Shown here one piece after another: positions 7,308 to 14,900 of a stretch of DNA of 48,024 nucleotides (the stretch's first letter is position 1; each line of letters starts with the position of its first letter). The translations under genes and the position numbers were made by a program. The stretch spans positions 1-48,024 of the forward strand of contig NZ_SCNL01000020.1 in NCBI RefSeq assembly GCF_005502745.1, given 5' to 3'. The notes under the pieces were generated by a model. That model made no database searches, had not been told where the DNA came from, and saw nothing but the letters and a program-made list of their open reading frames with translations. The stretch comes from Sphingomonas sp. 3P27F8. Lineage in GTDB: Bacteria; Pseudomonadota; Alphaproteobacteria; Sphingomonadales; Sphingomonadaceae.

Positions 7308-8685
7308 GAGCGGTTCCAATCAGATGTGGGGCGGGCGTTTCGCCGAAGGCCCGGCTGCGGTGATGCGTGAGATTAACGCCTCGATCCCGTTCGACAAGCG
7401 GATGTGGCAACAAGATATCGCCGCGTCGCAGGCGCATGTCGCGATGCTCGCCGAGCAGGGCGTGGTGGCGGCGGAGGACGCCGCGACGATCTCGTCCGGG
7501 CTGGACAGGGTGGCGGCCGATTATGCCGAGAACGGCGTGCCCGACGATCTGACGCTCGAAGACATCCATATGCTCACCGAGGCGCGGCTCGCCGACGCGA
7601 TCGGCCCGGTCGCGGGGCGGCTGCACACCGCCCGCAGCCGCAACGATCAGGTCGCGACCGATTTCCGCCTCTGGGTGCGGGATGCGATCGATCAGACGCT
7701 GGCGGCCCTCGATGCGCTCGATGCGGCGCTGCTGGCGCGGGCGGAACAGCATGCGGGCGACGTCATGCCCGGCTTCACCCATCTGCAGTCCGCACAGCCG
7801 GTGACGCTCGGCCATCACCTGATGGCTTATCACGAGATGATCGCCCGCGATGGCTCGCGCTTCCAGGATGCGCGCGCGCGGATGAACCTCTGCCCGCTCG
7901 GCTCGGCGGCACTAGCCGGCACGAGCTTCCCGCTCGATCGCCAAGCGACGGCGGCGGCGCTTGGTTTCGACGGGCCGACCCGCAATTCGCTCGACGCGGT
8001 TTCGGATCGGGATTTCGCGATCGAATATCTCACCTGCGCCGCGCAATGCTCGCTGCACTTGTCGAGGCTTGCGGAGGAATTCGTGCTGTGGGCATCGCAG
8101 CCGTTCGGCTTCGTCAGCTTGAGCGATCAATGGTCTACCGGCAGCTCGATCATGCCGCAGAAGCGCAACCCAGACGCGGCCGAGCTGGTGCGCGGCCATG
8201 CCGGCCGGATCACCGGCTGCCTCGTCAGTCTGATGGTCACGATGAAAGGCCTCCCGCTCGCCTATTCGAAGGACATGCAGGACGATAAACCGCCGGTGTT
8301 CGAATGCCACGACCTGCTCGGCCTCAGCATCGCGGCGATGACCGGAATGATAGCGAGCGCCACCTTCCGCACCGATCGGATGCGCGCGCTGGCGGAGAGC
8401 GGCTTCGCCACCGCCACCGATCTGGCCGACTGGCTGGTGCGCGAGGCCGACGTGCCGTTCCGCGAGGCGCACCACATCACCGGCCGCGCGGTCGCCCGCG
8501 CCGAAGCGCTTGGCGTGACGCTGGACAAGGTGCCGCTCGCCGATCTGCGCGCGATCGACGCGCGGATCGATGATCGCATTTATTCGGTGCTGTCCGTGGA
8601 TGCGTCCGTCGCGAGCCGGACCAGCTTCGGCGGCACCGCGCCAGCCAATGTACGCGCCGCCATCTGTGCGGCGCGGGGAGAGTGA
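7306..8685 (+). CDS. argH: Argininosuccinate lyase
   Basis: 459 residues. Cleaves argininosuccinate to arginine and fumarate, the last step of arginine synthesis; a cytoplasmic homotetramer of the fumarase/aspartase superfamily. The opening [22 protein letters not shown], the [14 protein letters not shown] segment and the superfamily signature [12 protein letters not shown] (residues 279-290, with the catalytic serine) are all intact. I chose the ATG at 7306, giving [12 protein letters not shown]. An ATG at 7324 (MWGGRF) would also retain the domain and would free the TlpA-like start. First gene of a tightly packed run: argH, lptM-like, lysA, siroheme-synthase-like, zntB-like. Confidence 0.97.
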   Translation: MSGSNQMWGGRFAEGPAAVMREINASIPFDKRMWQQDIAASQAHVAMLAEQGVVAAEDAATISSGLDRVAADYAENGVPDDLTLEDIHMLTEARLADAIGPVAGRLHTARSRNDQVATDFRLWVRDAIDQTLAALDALDAALLARAEQHAGDVMPGFTHLQSAQPVTLGHHLMAYHEMIARDGSRFQDARARMNLCPLGSAALAGTSFPLDRQATAAALGFDGPTRNSLDAVSDRDFAIEYLTCAAQCSLHLSRLAEEFVLWASQPFGFVSLSDQWSTGSSIMPQKRNPDAAELVRGHAGRITGCLVSLMVTMKGLPLAYSKDMQDDKPPVFECHDLLGLSIAAMTGMIASATFRTDRMRALAESGFATATDLADWLVREADVPFREAHHITGRAVARAEALGVTLDKVPLADLRAIDARIDDRIYSVLSVDASVASRTSFGGTAPANVRAAICAARGE

Positions 8686-8687
8686 CG

Positions 8688-8945
8688 ATGAAGCGCGCAT
8701 CGACGAAATATGAATTAGCCGCGATTGCGGCGCTCCTGCTGGTGCTCGCGGCGTGCGGCCGCTCGCACGGCCTGCAACCCGCGAAGGGCGAGAGCCTGCC
8801 CCCCGCGCCCTATGGCACCGAGGATCCACCGCTGGGCAATCAGCTCATCCGCGCCACTCCGCAGGAACGCCCGGCGCGCGGCGACGAGCTGTTGACCAAT
8901 TCCATGGACCGCCGGTCGGACCAGTTCGACCTGCCGCCGCGCTGA
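8688..8945 (+). CDS. Small lipoprotein in the argH-lysA position (LptM-like)
   Basis: About 85 residues. A hydrophobic signal (about residues 8-21) ends in the lipobox LAAC, followed by a proline-rich, polar tail (CGRSHGLQP, then PPAPYGTEDPP). The short 'CG.k.g.L.P' style after the lipid-bearing Cys and the position between argH and lysA match the small lipoproteins annotated as LptM (formerly YifL), a chaperone for maturation of the LptD/E LPS translocon. The match to the core motif is loose. I chose ATG 8688 because GGAG lies a few bases upstream; a GTG at 8682 would overlap the argH stop. Its TGA shares a base with the lysA ATG (TGATG at 8943-8947). Confidence 0.65.
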   Translation: MKRASTKYELAAIAALLLVLAACGRSHGLQPAKGESLPPAPYGTEDPPLGNQLIRATPQERPARGDELLTNSMDRRSDQFDLPPR

Positions 8946-10201
8946 TGGATCATTTCACGCTGATCGACGGCGCGCTGCATTGCGAAGGCGTGTCGCTGGC
9001 GAAGATCGCCGCGGAGGTGGGCACGCCCGTCTACGTCTATTCCGCCGCGACATTGCGCCGCCACGCGCAGGTTTTTCGTGAAGGCTTGAAGCCGGCCGGG
9101 CGGATCCACCTTGCCTATGCGATCAAGGCCAACCCCAATATCGGCGTGCTGCGCGTGCTCGCGGACGAAGGTTATGGCGCGGACGTGGTCTCGGGCGGGG
9201 AGATGGCACGCGCGCTGGCGGCGGGAATGCCGGCGCACGACATCGTCTTTTCTGGCGTCGGGAAGACCGATGCAGAGTTGGTGAAGGGCCTGGAGGCCGG
9301 GATCGGCCAGTTCAATCTGGAGCTGGAGGAGGAAGGCGAGGTGCTCGCCGCGCTCGCCGCCGCGCGCGGGCTGACCGCCCCGGCCGTGCTGCGCGTCAAT
9401 CCCGATGTAGATGCCGGCACGCACGCGAAGATCTCCACGGGGAAGCGTGAGAACAAGTTCGGCGTGCCGATCGATCTCGCGCCGGCGATCTTCGATCGGC
9501 TCGGCCCGCTGGATGGGCTGAACCTGCGCGGCATCGCGATCCATATCGGCAGCCAGCTTTTCGATCTGGCGCCGCTGGAAGCCGCCTATCGCCGCGTCGG
9601 CGAACTCGTGGCGGAGCTGCGCGCGCGCGGTCACGCGATCACGCACGTCGATCTCGGTGGTGGCCTCGGCGTGCCATACCGGCCCGGCGATGCGCCGCCA
9701 CCGCCCGCGGATTATGGCGCCATGGTCGCCCGTGCGACCGCCGGCTGGGATGTCCAGCTGATGTTCGAGCCGGGCCGGGTGATCGCGGGCAATGCCGGCG
9801 TCCTGCTGACCGAGGTGATCTGGGTGAAGCCGGGTGTGGCCCATCCCTATGTCATCGTCGATGCGGCGATGAACGACCTTGCCCGCCCGGCGATGTACGA
9901 TGCGTGGCACGATTTCGCCGCCGTACGCCCGAGCGGAGAGACGATGATGGCGAACATCGCCGGTCCGGTTTGCGAGACGGGGGACACGTTCGCGATGGCG
10001 CGCGAGATTGATCGCGTCGTGCGCGGCGATCTCGGCATATTCCGCACTGCCGGCGCCTATGGCGCTACTATGGCCTCCACCTACAACAGCCGCGCGCTGG
10101 TGCCCGAGGTGCTGGTCGATGGCGATCGCTACACCGTCGTCGCCGATCGCATCGCGGCCGAGACGATCCTCGCGGCCGAGCGCGTGCCGGACTGGCTGTG
10201 A
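8945..10201 (+). CDS. lysA: Diaminopimelate decarboxylase
   Basis: 418 residues. A fold-type III PLP enzyme that decarboxylates meso-diaminopimelate to L-lysine in the cytoplasm. The PLP lysine is Lys61 in AYAIKANPN. Other signatures: the phosphate-binding GGGLGVPY, the FEPGRVIAGNAG segment, and GPVCETGDTFA, which holds the active-site cysteine supplied across the dimer (usually CESGD). The start at 8945 follows the lipoprotein stop in a TGATG arrangement. The stop overlaps the next gene's GTG start (GTGA, 10198-10201). Confidence 0.97.
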   Translation: MDHFTLIDGALHCEGVSLAKIAAEVGTPVYVYSAATLRRHAQVFREGLKPAGRIHLAYAIKANPNIGVLRVLADEGYGADVVSGGEMARALAAGMPAHDIVFSGVGKTDAELVKGLEAGIGQFNLELEEEGEVLAALAAARGLTAPAVLRVNPDVDAGTHAKISTGKRENKFGVPIDLAPAIFDRLGPLDGLNLRGIAIHIGSQLFDLAPLEAAYRRVGELVAELRARGHAITHVDLGGGLGVPYRPGDAPPPPADYGAMVARATAGWDVQLMFEPGRVIAGNAGVLLTEVIWVKPGVAHPYVIVDAAMNDLARPAMYDAWHDFAAVRPSGETMMANIAGPVCETGDTFAMAREIDRVVRGDLGIFRTAGAYGATMASTYNSRALVPEVLVDGDRYTVVADRIAAETILAAERVPDWL

Positions 10202-10950
10202 CGCTGCACAGCCTTCCCCTGTTCGTCCGGCTGAAGGGACGGCCGGTGATATTAGTGGGCGAAGGCGAGACGGCGGAGGCGAAGCGGCGCCTGCTTGAAC
10301 GCGCCGGCGCGATCGTGGTGGATGAGGCGCACGCCGCATCGTTAGCGATCGTCGTGGACGATGAGGCGGCGGTCGCGCGGCTCAAGGCGCGCGGCGTTCT
10401 GGTGAATGCGGTCGACCGGCCGGCGCTGTGCGATTTCACCCTGCCCGCCATCGTCGATCGCGCGCCGGTGATCGTGGCGATCGGCACCGGCGGCGCATCG
10501 GCCGGCCTGGCGGCGGCGCTACGTCAGCGGCTGGAGGCGCTGTTGCCAGCTAACCTCGGCCCGCTGGCTTCGGCGCTACACGCCGCGCGCGAGGCATGGC
10601 GCGGTCGTTATGCCGATGCGGCCAGCCGACGGCGTGCGATCGGCGCGGCACTGGCGGCCGGCGGCGCGCTCGATCCGCTACGCGATCATGGCGTAACCCC
10701 GGATGCAGGACCACCGGATGAAGAGCGCCTGACCGGCGGGATCGTCAGATTGCGGCTTCGCTCCGCCGACCCCGACGACCTGACGCTGCGCGACGCGCGT
10801 GCGCTCGCCAATGCCGATCTGGTGAGCCACCGCCCCGGCGTGCCACCCGCCATCCTCGATCGCGCGCGCGCCGATGCCATTCGGATCGAATGTGCCGCCG
10901 CCCCGTTGAACGCGCCGGCCGGGCTGACTGTCGATGTGGAGATGCTGTGA
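10198..10950 (+). CDS. Precorrin-2 dehydrogenase/siroheme synthase-like protein, reduced
   Basis: 250 residues with a GTG start in a GTGA overlap with lysA. The N-terminal half resembles the CysG N-terminal domain (precorrin-2 dehydrogenase/sirohydrochlorin ferrochelatase): LPLFVRLKGRPVILVGEGETAEAK is the NAD-binding Rossmann start, and NAVDRPALCDFTLPAIVDR carries the Asp thought to be catalytic in CysG. The Rossmann region is short: only about 25 residues separate the first strand-helix from the NAVD segment's approach, where CysG has about 30 more. The C-terminal 75 residues (DPDDLTLRDARALANADLV) look like the beginning of a uroporphyrinogen-III methyltransferase domain, but the Gly-rich SAM-binding motif is replaced by RLRSADP and the rest of that domain is missing. 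Function as a dehydrogenase is possible; methyltransferase activity is not expected. Confidence 0.7.
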   Translation: MTLHSLPLFVRLKGRPVILVGEGETAEAKRRLLERAGAIVVDEAHAASLAIVVDDEAAVARLKARGVLVNAVDRPALCDFTLPAIVDRAPVIVAIGTGGASAGLAAALRQRLEALLPANLGPLASALHAAREAWRGRYADAASRRRAIGAALAAGGALDPLRDHGVTPDAGPPDEERLTGGIVRLRLRSADPDDLTLRDARALANADLVSHRPGVPPAILDRARADAIRIECAAAPLNAPAGLTVDVEML

Positions 10951-11900
10951 GCGGATTCGGATATCGTATCGATGAAGGCAAGCCGCGCCGCATTACCGTG
11001 GCGGACGCGCTCGATTGCTCCGCCGGCTTCGTATGGGTGCATCTGTCGGCCACCAATGCTGAGGCCGCCGCGTGGTTGCGCGATCAGGCGAAGCTCCCCG
11101 AATATGTCGTGGAATCGCTGATCGCGCAGGAAACGCGGCCGCGCTGCGACGGCTATGATGCGGGCGCCTATCTCAATCTGCGCGGGCGCACCGAGGAGGA
11201 CCTCGATTCGTCCGATCTGCTCGCGTCCGTGCGCATCTGGGCAACGCGAGGGCGCGTCATCTCGGTGACGCGCAAGCATCTGCTCGCCACCGATACGGTC
11301 GAGGAATCGGTGAAGCAGGGCAGCGTTACCGATCCCGGCGATCTCATCACTGCTTATGCCACCGCGATTACCGCCGATCTCGATCCGGTCGTGGCCGCGC
11401 TGGGCGACGACATCGATGATTGCGAACAGGCGCTGGACGCCGACCGCGTCTACGAATTGCGACGCCTGGTGACGCGCGTGCGGATCACCTCGATCGGTTA
11501 TCGCCGCTTCCTCAATCCGCAGCGCGCGGCACTGGAGAAGATGGCGCAGCTTCCCGGTGACTGGCTCGACGGCGACGATCGCGCCCATGTCGCGGCCGCC
11601 GCCGATCGCGCCGCGCGAATGGCGGAGGAACTGGAGGCGATCCGTGAACGCGCCAGCCTGATCCACGAGACGCTGACCGATCTGCGCGCGGAACTGATCG
11701 ACACCCGCAGCCTCATCATCGCGATAGCCGCGATGATATTCCTGCCGCTGACTTTCATCACCGGGCTCTACGGCATGAATGTCGACGGCCTGCCTTATGC
11801 GCACGAGCCGTGGTCGTTCGACGCTATCATGGCCGTGTGCGTGCTGATCTCGGTTGGCGCGATCGTCTATTTCATGCGCAAGCAATGGTTTCGCCGCTGA
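10947..11900 (+). CDS. CorA-superfamily metal transporter, ZntB-like
   Basis: 317 residues with a GTG start overlapping the previous stop (GTGA, 10947-10950). A long soluble N-terminal domain (about 1-250) is followed by two C-terminal membrane helices, with the signature Y-G276-M-N278 between them; this is the CorA plan of a homopentameric channel or transporter in the inner membrane. The N-terminal region (FVWVHLSATNAEAAAWL, then QETRPRC) resembles E. coli ZntB more than CorA. ZntB of enterobacteria usually has GVN where this protein has GMN. Likely cargo is Zn2+ or another divalent cation, which cannot be decided from sequence. Last gene of the argH run. Confidence 0.85.
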   Translation: MSGFGYRIDEGKPRRITVADALDCSAGFVWVHLSATNAEAAAWLRDQAKLPEYVVESLIAQETRPRCDGYDAGAYLNLRGRTEEDLDSSDLLASVRIWATRGRVISVTRKHLLATDTVEESVKQGSVTDPGDLITAYATAITADLDPVVAALGDDIDDCEQALDADRVYELRRLVTRVRITSIGYRRFLNPQRAALEKMAQLPGDWLDGDDRAHVAAAADRAARMAEELEAIRERASLIHETLTDLRAELIDTRSLIIAIAAMIFLPLTFITGLYGMNVDGLPYAHEPWSFDAIMAVCVLISVGAIVYFMRKQWFRR

Positions 11901-11934
11901 GCTGATCCGCACGTTTCCCGCTGGACTTCGGGCG

Positions 11935-11968
11935 CCTCCCGCCGATAGCGTCGGCGCGTCTCGGGAGG
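11935..11968 (+). promoter_or_regulatory. Hairpin masking the ribosome binding site of the macroglobulin gene
   Basis: CCTCCCG (11935-11941) is fully complementary to CGGGAGG (11962-11968). Between them is a second stem, CCGA/TCGG (11942-11945 with 11951-11954). The distal arm contains the only good Shine-Dalgarno sequence, GGGAGG, six bases before the ATG at 11975. Folding would hide it. It could control translation, or act as an attenuator between the upstream operon and this gene; there is no T-run, so a plain terminator is less likely. Regulatory role is inference. Confidence 0.5.
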
Positions 11969-11974
11969 GTATGC

Positions 11975-14900
11975 ATGAAGATCGCCGCCAAGCTTGCCGT
12001 GCTCGCGCTGGCGATCGCGCCGGTCGCGGCGCTCAGCGACAATGCGCCGCGGGTGATCCTGGCGCAGCCGGGTATCGGCGACGGGGCGATCGAGCGGTTC
12101 ACGATGCGATTCAGCCAGCCGATGGCGCCGCTGGGCGATCCGCGCGCCGCCGCTCCCGCCGCCACGCAATGCCCGGTCGCGGGTCAGGGTCGCTGGGCGG
12201 ATCAGCAGACCTGGGTCTATGAATTCGCAAAGCCGCTGCCGGGCGGCACGACATGCAGCTTCAAGACGGTGGATGGGCTGAAAAGCGTCGCCGGCTATGC
12301 GCTTGCCGGTACGCAAAGCTTCACGGTGGACGCCGGCGGCCCTGTCGCGCGCGCCGTGCTGCCATCGGGCGGCGGCGACGAGATCGAGGAGGACCAGACC
12401 TTCCTGGTCGCGGCCAATATGGCGCCCGATCCACGCTCGGTCGCGGCCCATGCCTATTGCGCGGTGGACGGCATCGGCGAGAAGATCCCCGTCGACGTGC
12501 TTGCCGCCGACCTGCCCGGGAAGCTCATCGGCGCGATGGGCAAGGATCGCTGGGAGGTGCGCAGCTTCCTTGAGAGCGCGGGCCTGCCCGGCGATCTCGC
12601 GCAGGCCTCCCCCGCCGATCGCCAGCGCGCGATGGTCGGGGTTGTGGCGCTGAAATGCCGCCGCAACCTGCCGCCGGGGCGCGACATGGCGCTGCTGTGG
12701 GGCGCGGCCATCATCGGCGCAGGCGGCAAGATCGCCGGCACCGATCAGCGTTTCGACTATACCGTGCGCAAGCCGTTTGCCGCGCGCTTCGAATGCTCGC
12801 GCGTGAACGCGCAAGCCGGGTGCAGCCCGGTCGAGAAAGCCTATGTCCGCTTCTCCGCGCCGGTGCCGATGTCCACCGCGCAGGCGATCCGCTTCACGTT
12901 GCCCGACGGCAAGCAGATCGCGCCTGCGTTCAGCGCCGATGACAAGAAGAAGGCGACGATCGCCGATATCACCTTCGCCGCGCCGCTCCCTTTCGCCACC
13001 ACCGCGAAGCTGGAGTTACCGCAGGGGGTTAAGGACGAGAGCGGCCGCGCACTTTCCAACGCCGAGCGCTTCCCGCTTGAGGTCCGCTTTGATCGCGCCC
13101 CGCCGCTGGTGAAGTTTGCCGCGCCGTTCGGCATCATCGAGGCGAAGGAGGGCGGGGTGCTCCCGGTAACGGTGCGCAATGTCGAACCGGCGCTGCAGGG
13201 CCGCAACCTCGCGGTGGGCGGACAATCCCAGCGCATCGCCGACGATGACGGGCAGATCGCGGGCTGGCTGCGGCGCGTGGGATCGGCGGACGACAACCGA
13301 TATGAGACGGTCACGCGCGGCAAGGATCGGGTGGAAATCAACCATACCGGCGACACGTCGATCCTCACCGGCAAGGGCGCCCCGCTGAAGGTCGCGCTGC
13401 CCGGCAAGGGGCAGGATTTCGAGGTGGTCGGCCTGCCGCTCGGCAAGCCGGGCTTCTATGTCGTCGAACTCGCCAGTCCCGTGCTGGGCCGTGCGCTGCT
13501 GGGGCGCGACGCGCCGCGCTACGTCGCCGCCGCCGCGCTCGTTACCAACATGGCGGTGCATTTCAAATGGGGCCGGGAACGCAGCCTGGCCTGGGTCACG
13601 GCGCTGGATAGCGGCAAGCCGGTTGCCAATGCGGCGGTGGCGATCACCGATAGCTGCACGGGCGCGCTGCTGGCTCGCGGCACTTCAGATCGCAACGGCG
13701 TGGTGACGGTGCAGGGCGGGCTGCCGGAGCCGGAAACCTACGGAAGCTGCAACGACAATTCGACCGCGCATCCGCTGATGGTTTCCGCGCGGGCGAACGG
13801 CGATTTCAGCTTCACCCTTACATCCTGGGGCGAGGGCATCCGCCCTTATGACTTTGACCTGCCCTATGGCTATTCCAAGCCGGACGACGTGTTCCACACC
13901 GTCTTCGATCGCGCGCTGGTCCGCGCCGGCGAGACGATCAACATGAAACATATCGTCCGCCACCCGGTTGGCGCGGGCTTCGTGATCCCGGCCGGCTTCA
14001 GCGGCACGCTGCGCCTGTCGCATCGTGGATCGGACACCGAGTTCGATCTTCCGCTGACGATCGACGCGCGTGGGATCGGCGAGACAAGCTGGACCGCACC
14101 GAAGGGCGCCCCGATGGGCGATTACGACCTGCGCGTGATAGCGGGTGATCGCACGATCTATACCAACCAGTCGTTCCGGCTGGACGAATATCGTTTGCCC
14201 ACGATGCGCGCGAGCGTGAGCGGGCCGAAAGGCGCGGTCGTGCGCCCAAAGACGGTGCCGCTCGACCTGTTCGTCGGCTATCTCTCCGGCGGTGGCGCCT
14301 CGAACCTGCCGGTGGACCTGCGCGTCGGCTGGTTCGCGCGCCGCGCCAACCCGGATGGATACGAAGCCTATACGTTCGGTGGTCGCGCGGTGCAGGAAGG
14401 CGTGCGGGCGCTCAACGGCGACGGCGAGGAGGATGCGCCAAGCCTGCCGCCGACACAGACGCTGCCCGCCACGCTCGGCGGCGACGGAAGCGGGCGACAG
14501 GCGATCGATGTTCCGCGGAACCTTGACGGCACCACCGACATGACCGTCGAGATGGATTATCAGGATGCCAACGGCCAGACGCTCACCGCGTCGCGCAGCA
14601 TCCCGGTTTTCGCCTCACGCGTGCAGCTTGGCGTAAAGACCGACGGCTGGCTGATGAAGCAGGACGATCTGCGCCTGCGCTTCGTGGCGCTCGATCCCGA
14701 TGGCAAGCCGGTCAAGGGGCAGAAGATAAGCGTCGCCTTTTACAGTCGCCAGATTCTGACGGCGCGGCGGCGGCTGATCGGCGGCTTCTACGCCTACGAC
14801 AATCAGATGCGAACGACCAAGCTGTCCGCGTCTTGCTCCGCCACGACCGACGCACAGGGGCTGGCGCAATGCGGCGCCGATCCGGGAATTTCGGGCGAGG

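Noticed and set aside
11971..11975. ATG at 11971 as an alternative start for the macroglobulin
   Set aside because: Out of frame with the protein and only two bases from the Shine-Dalgarno sequence; ATG 11975 gives the signal peptide.
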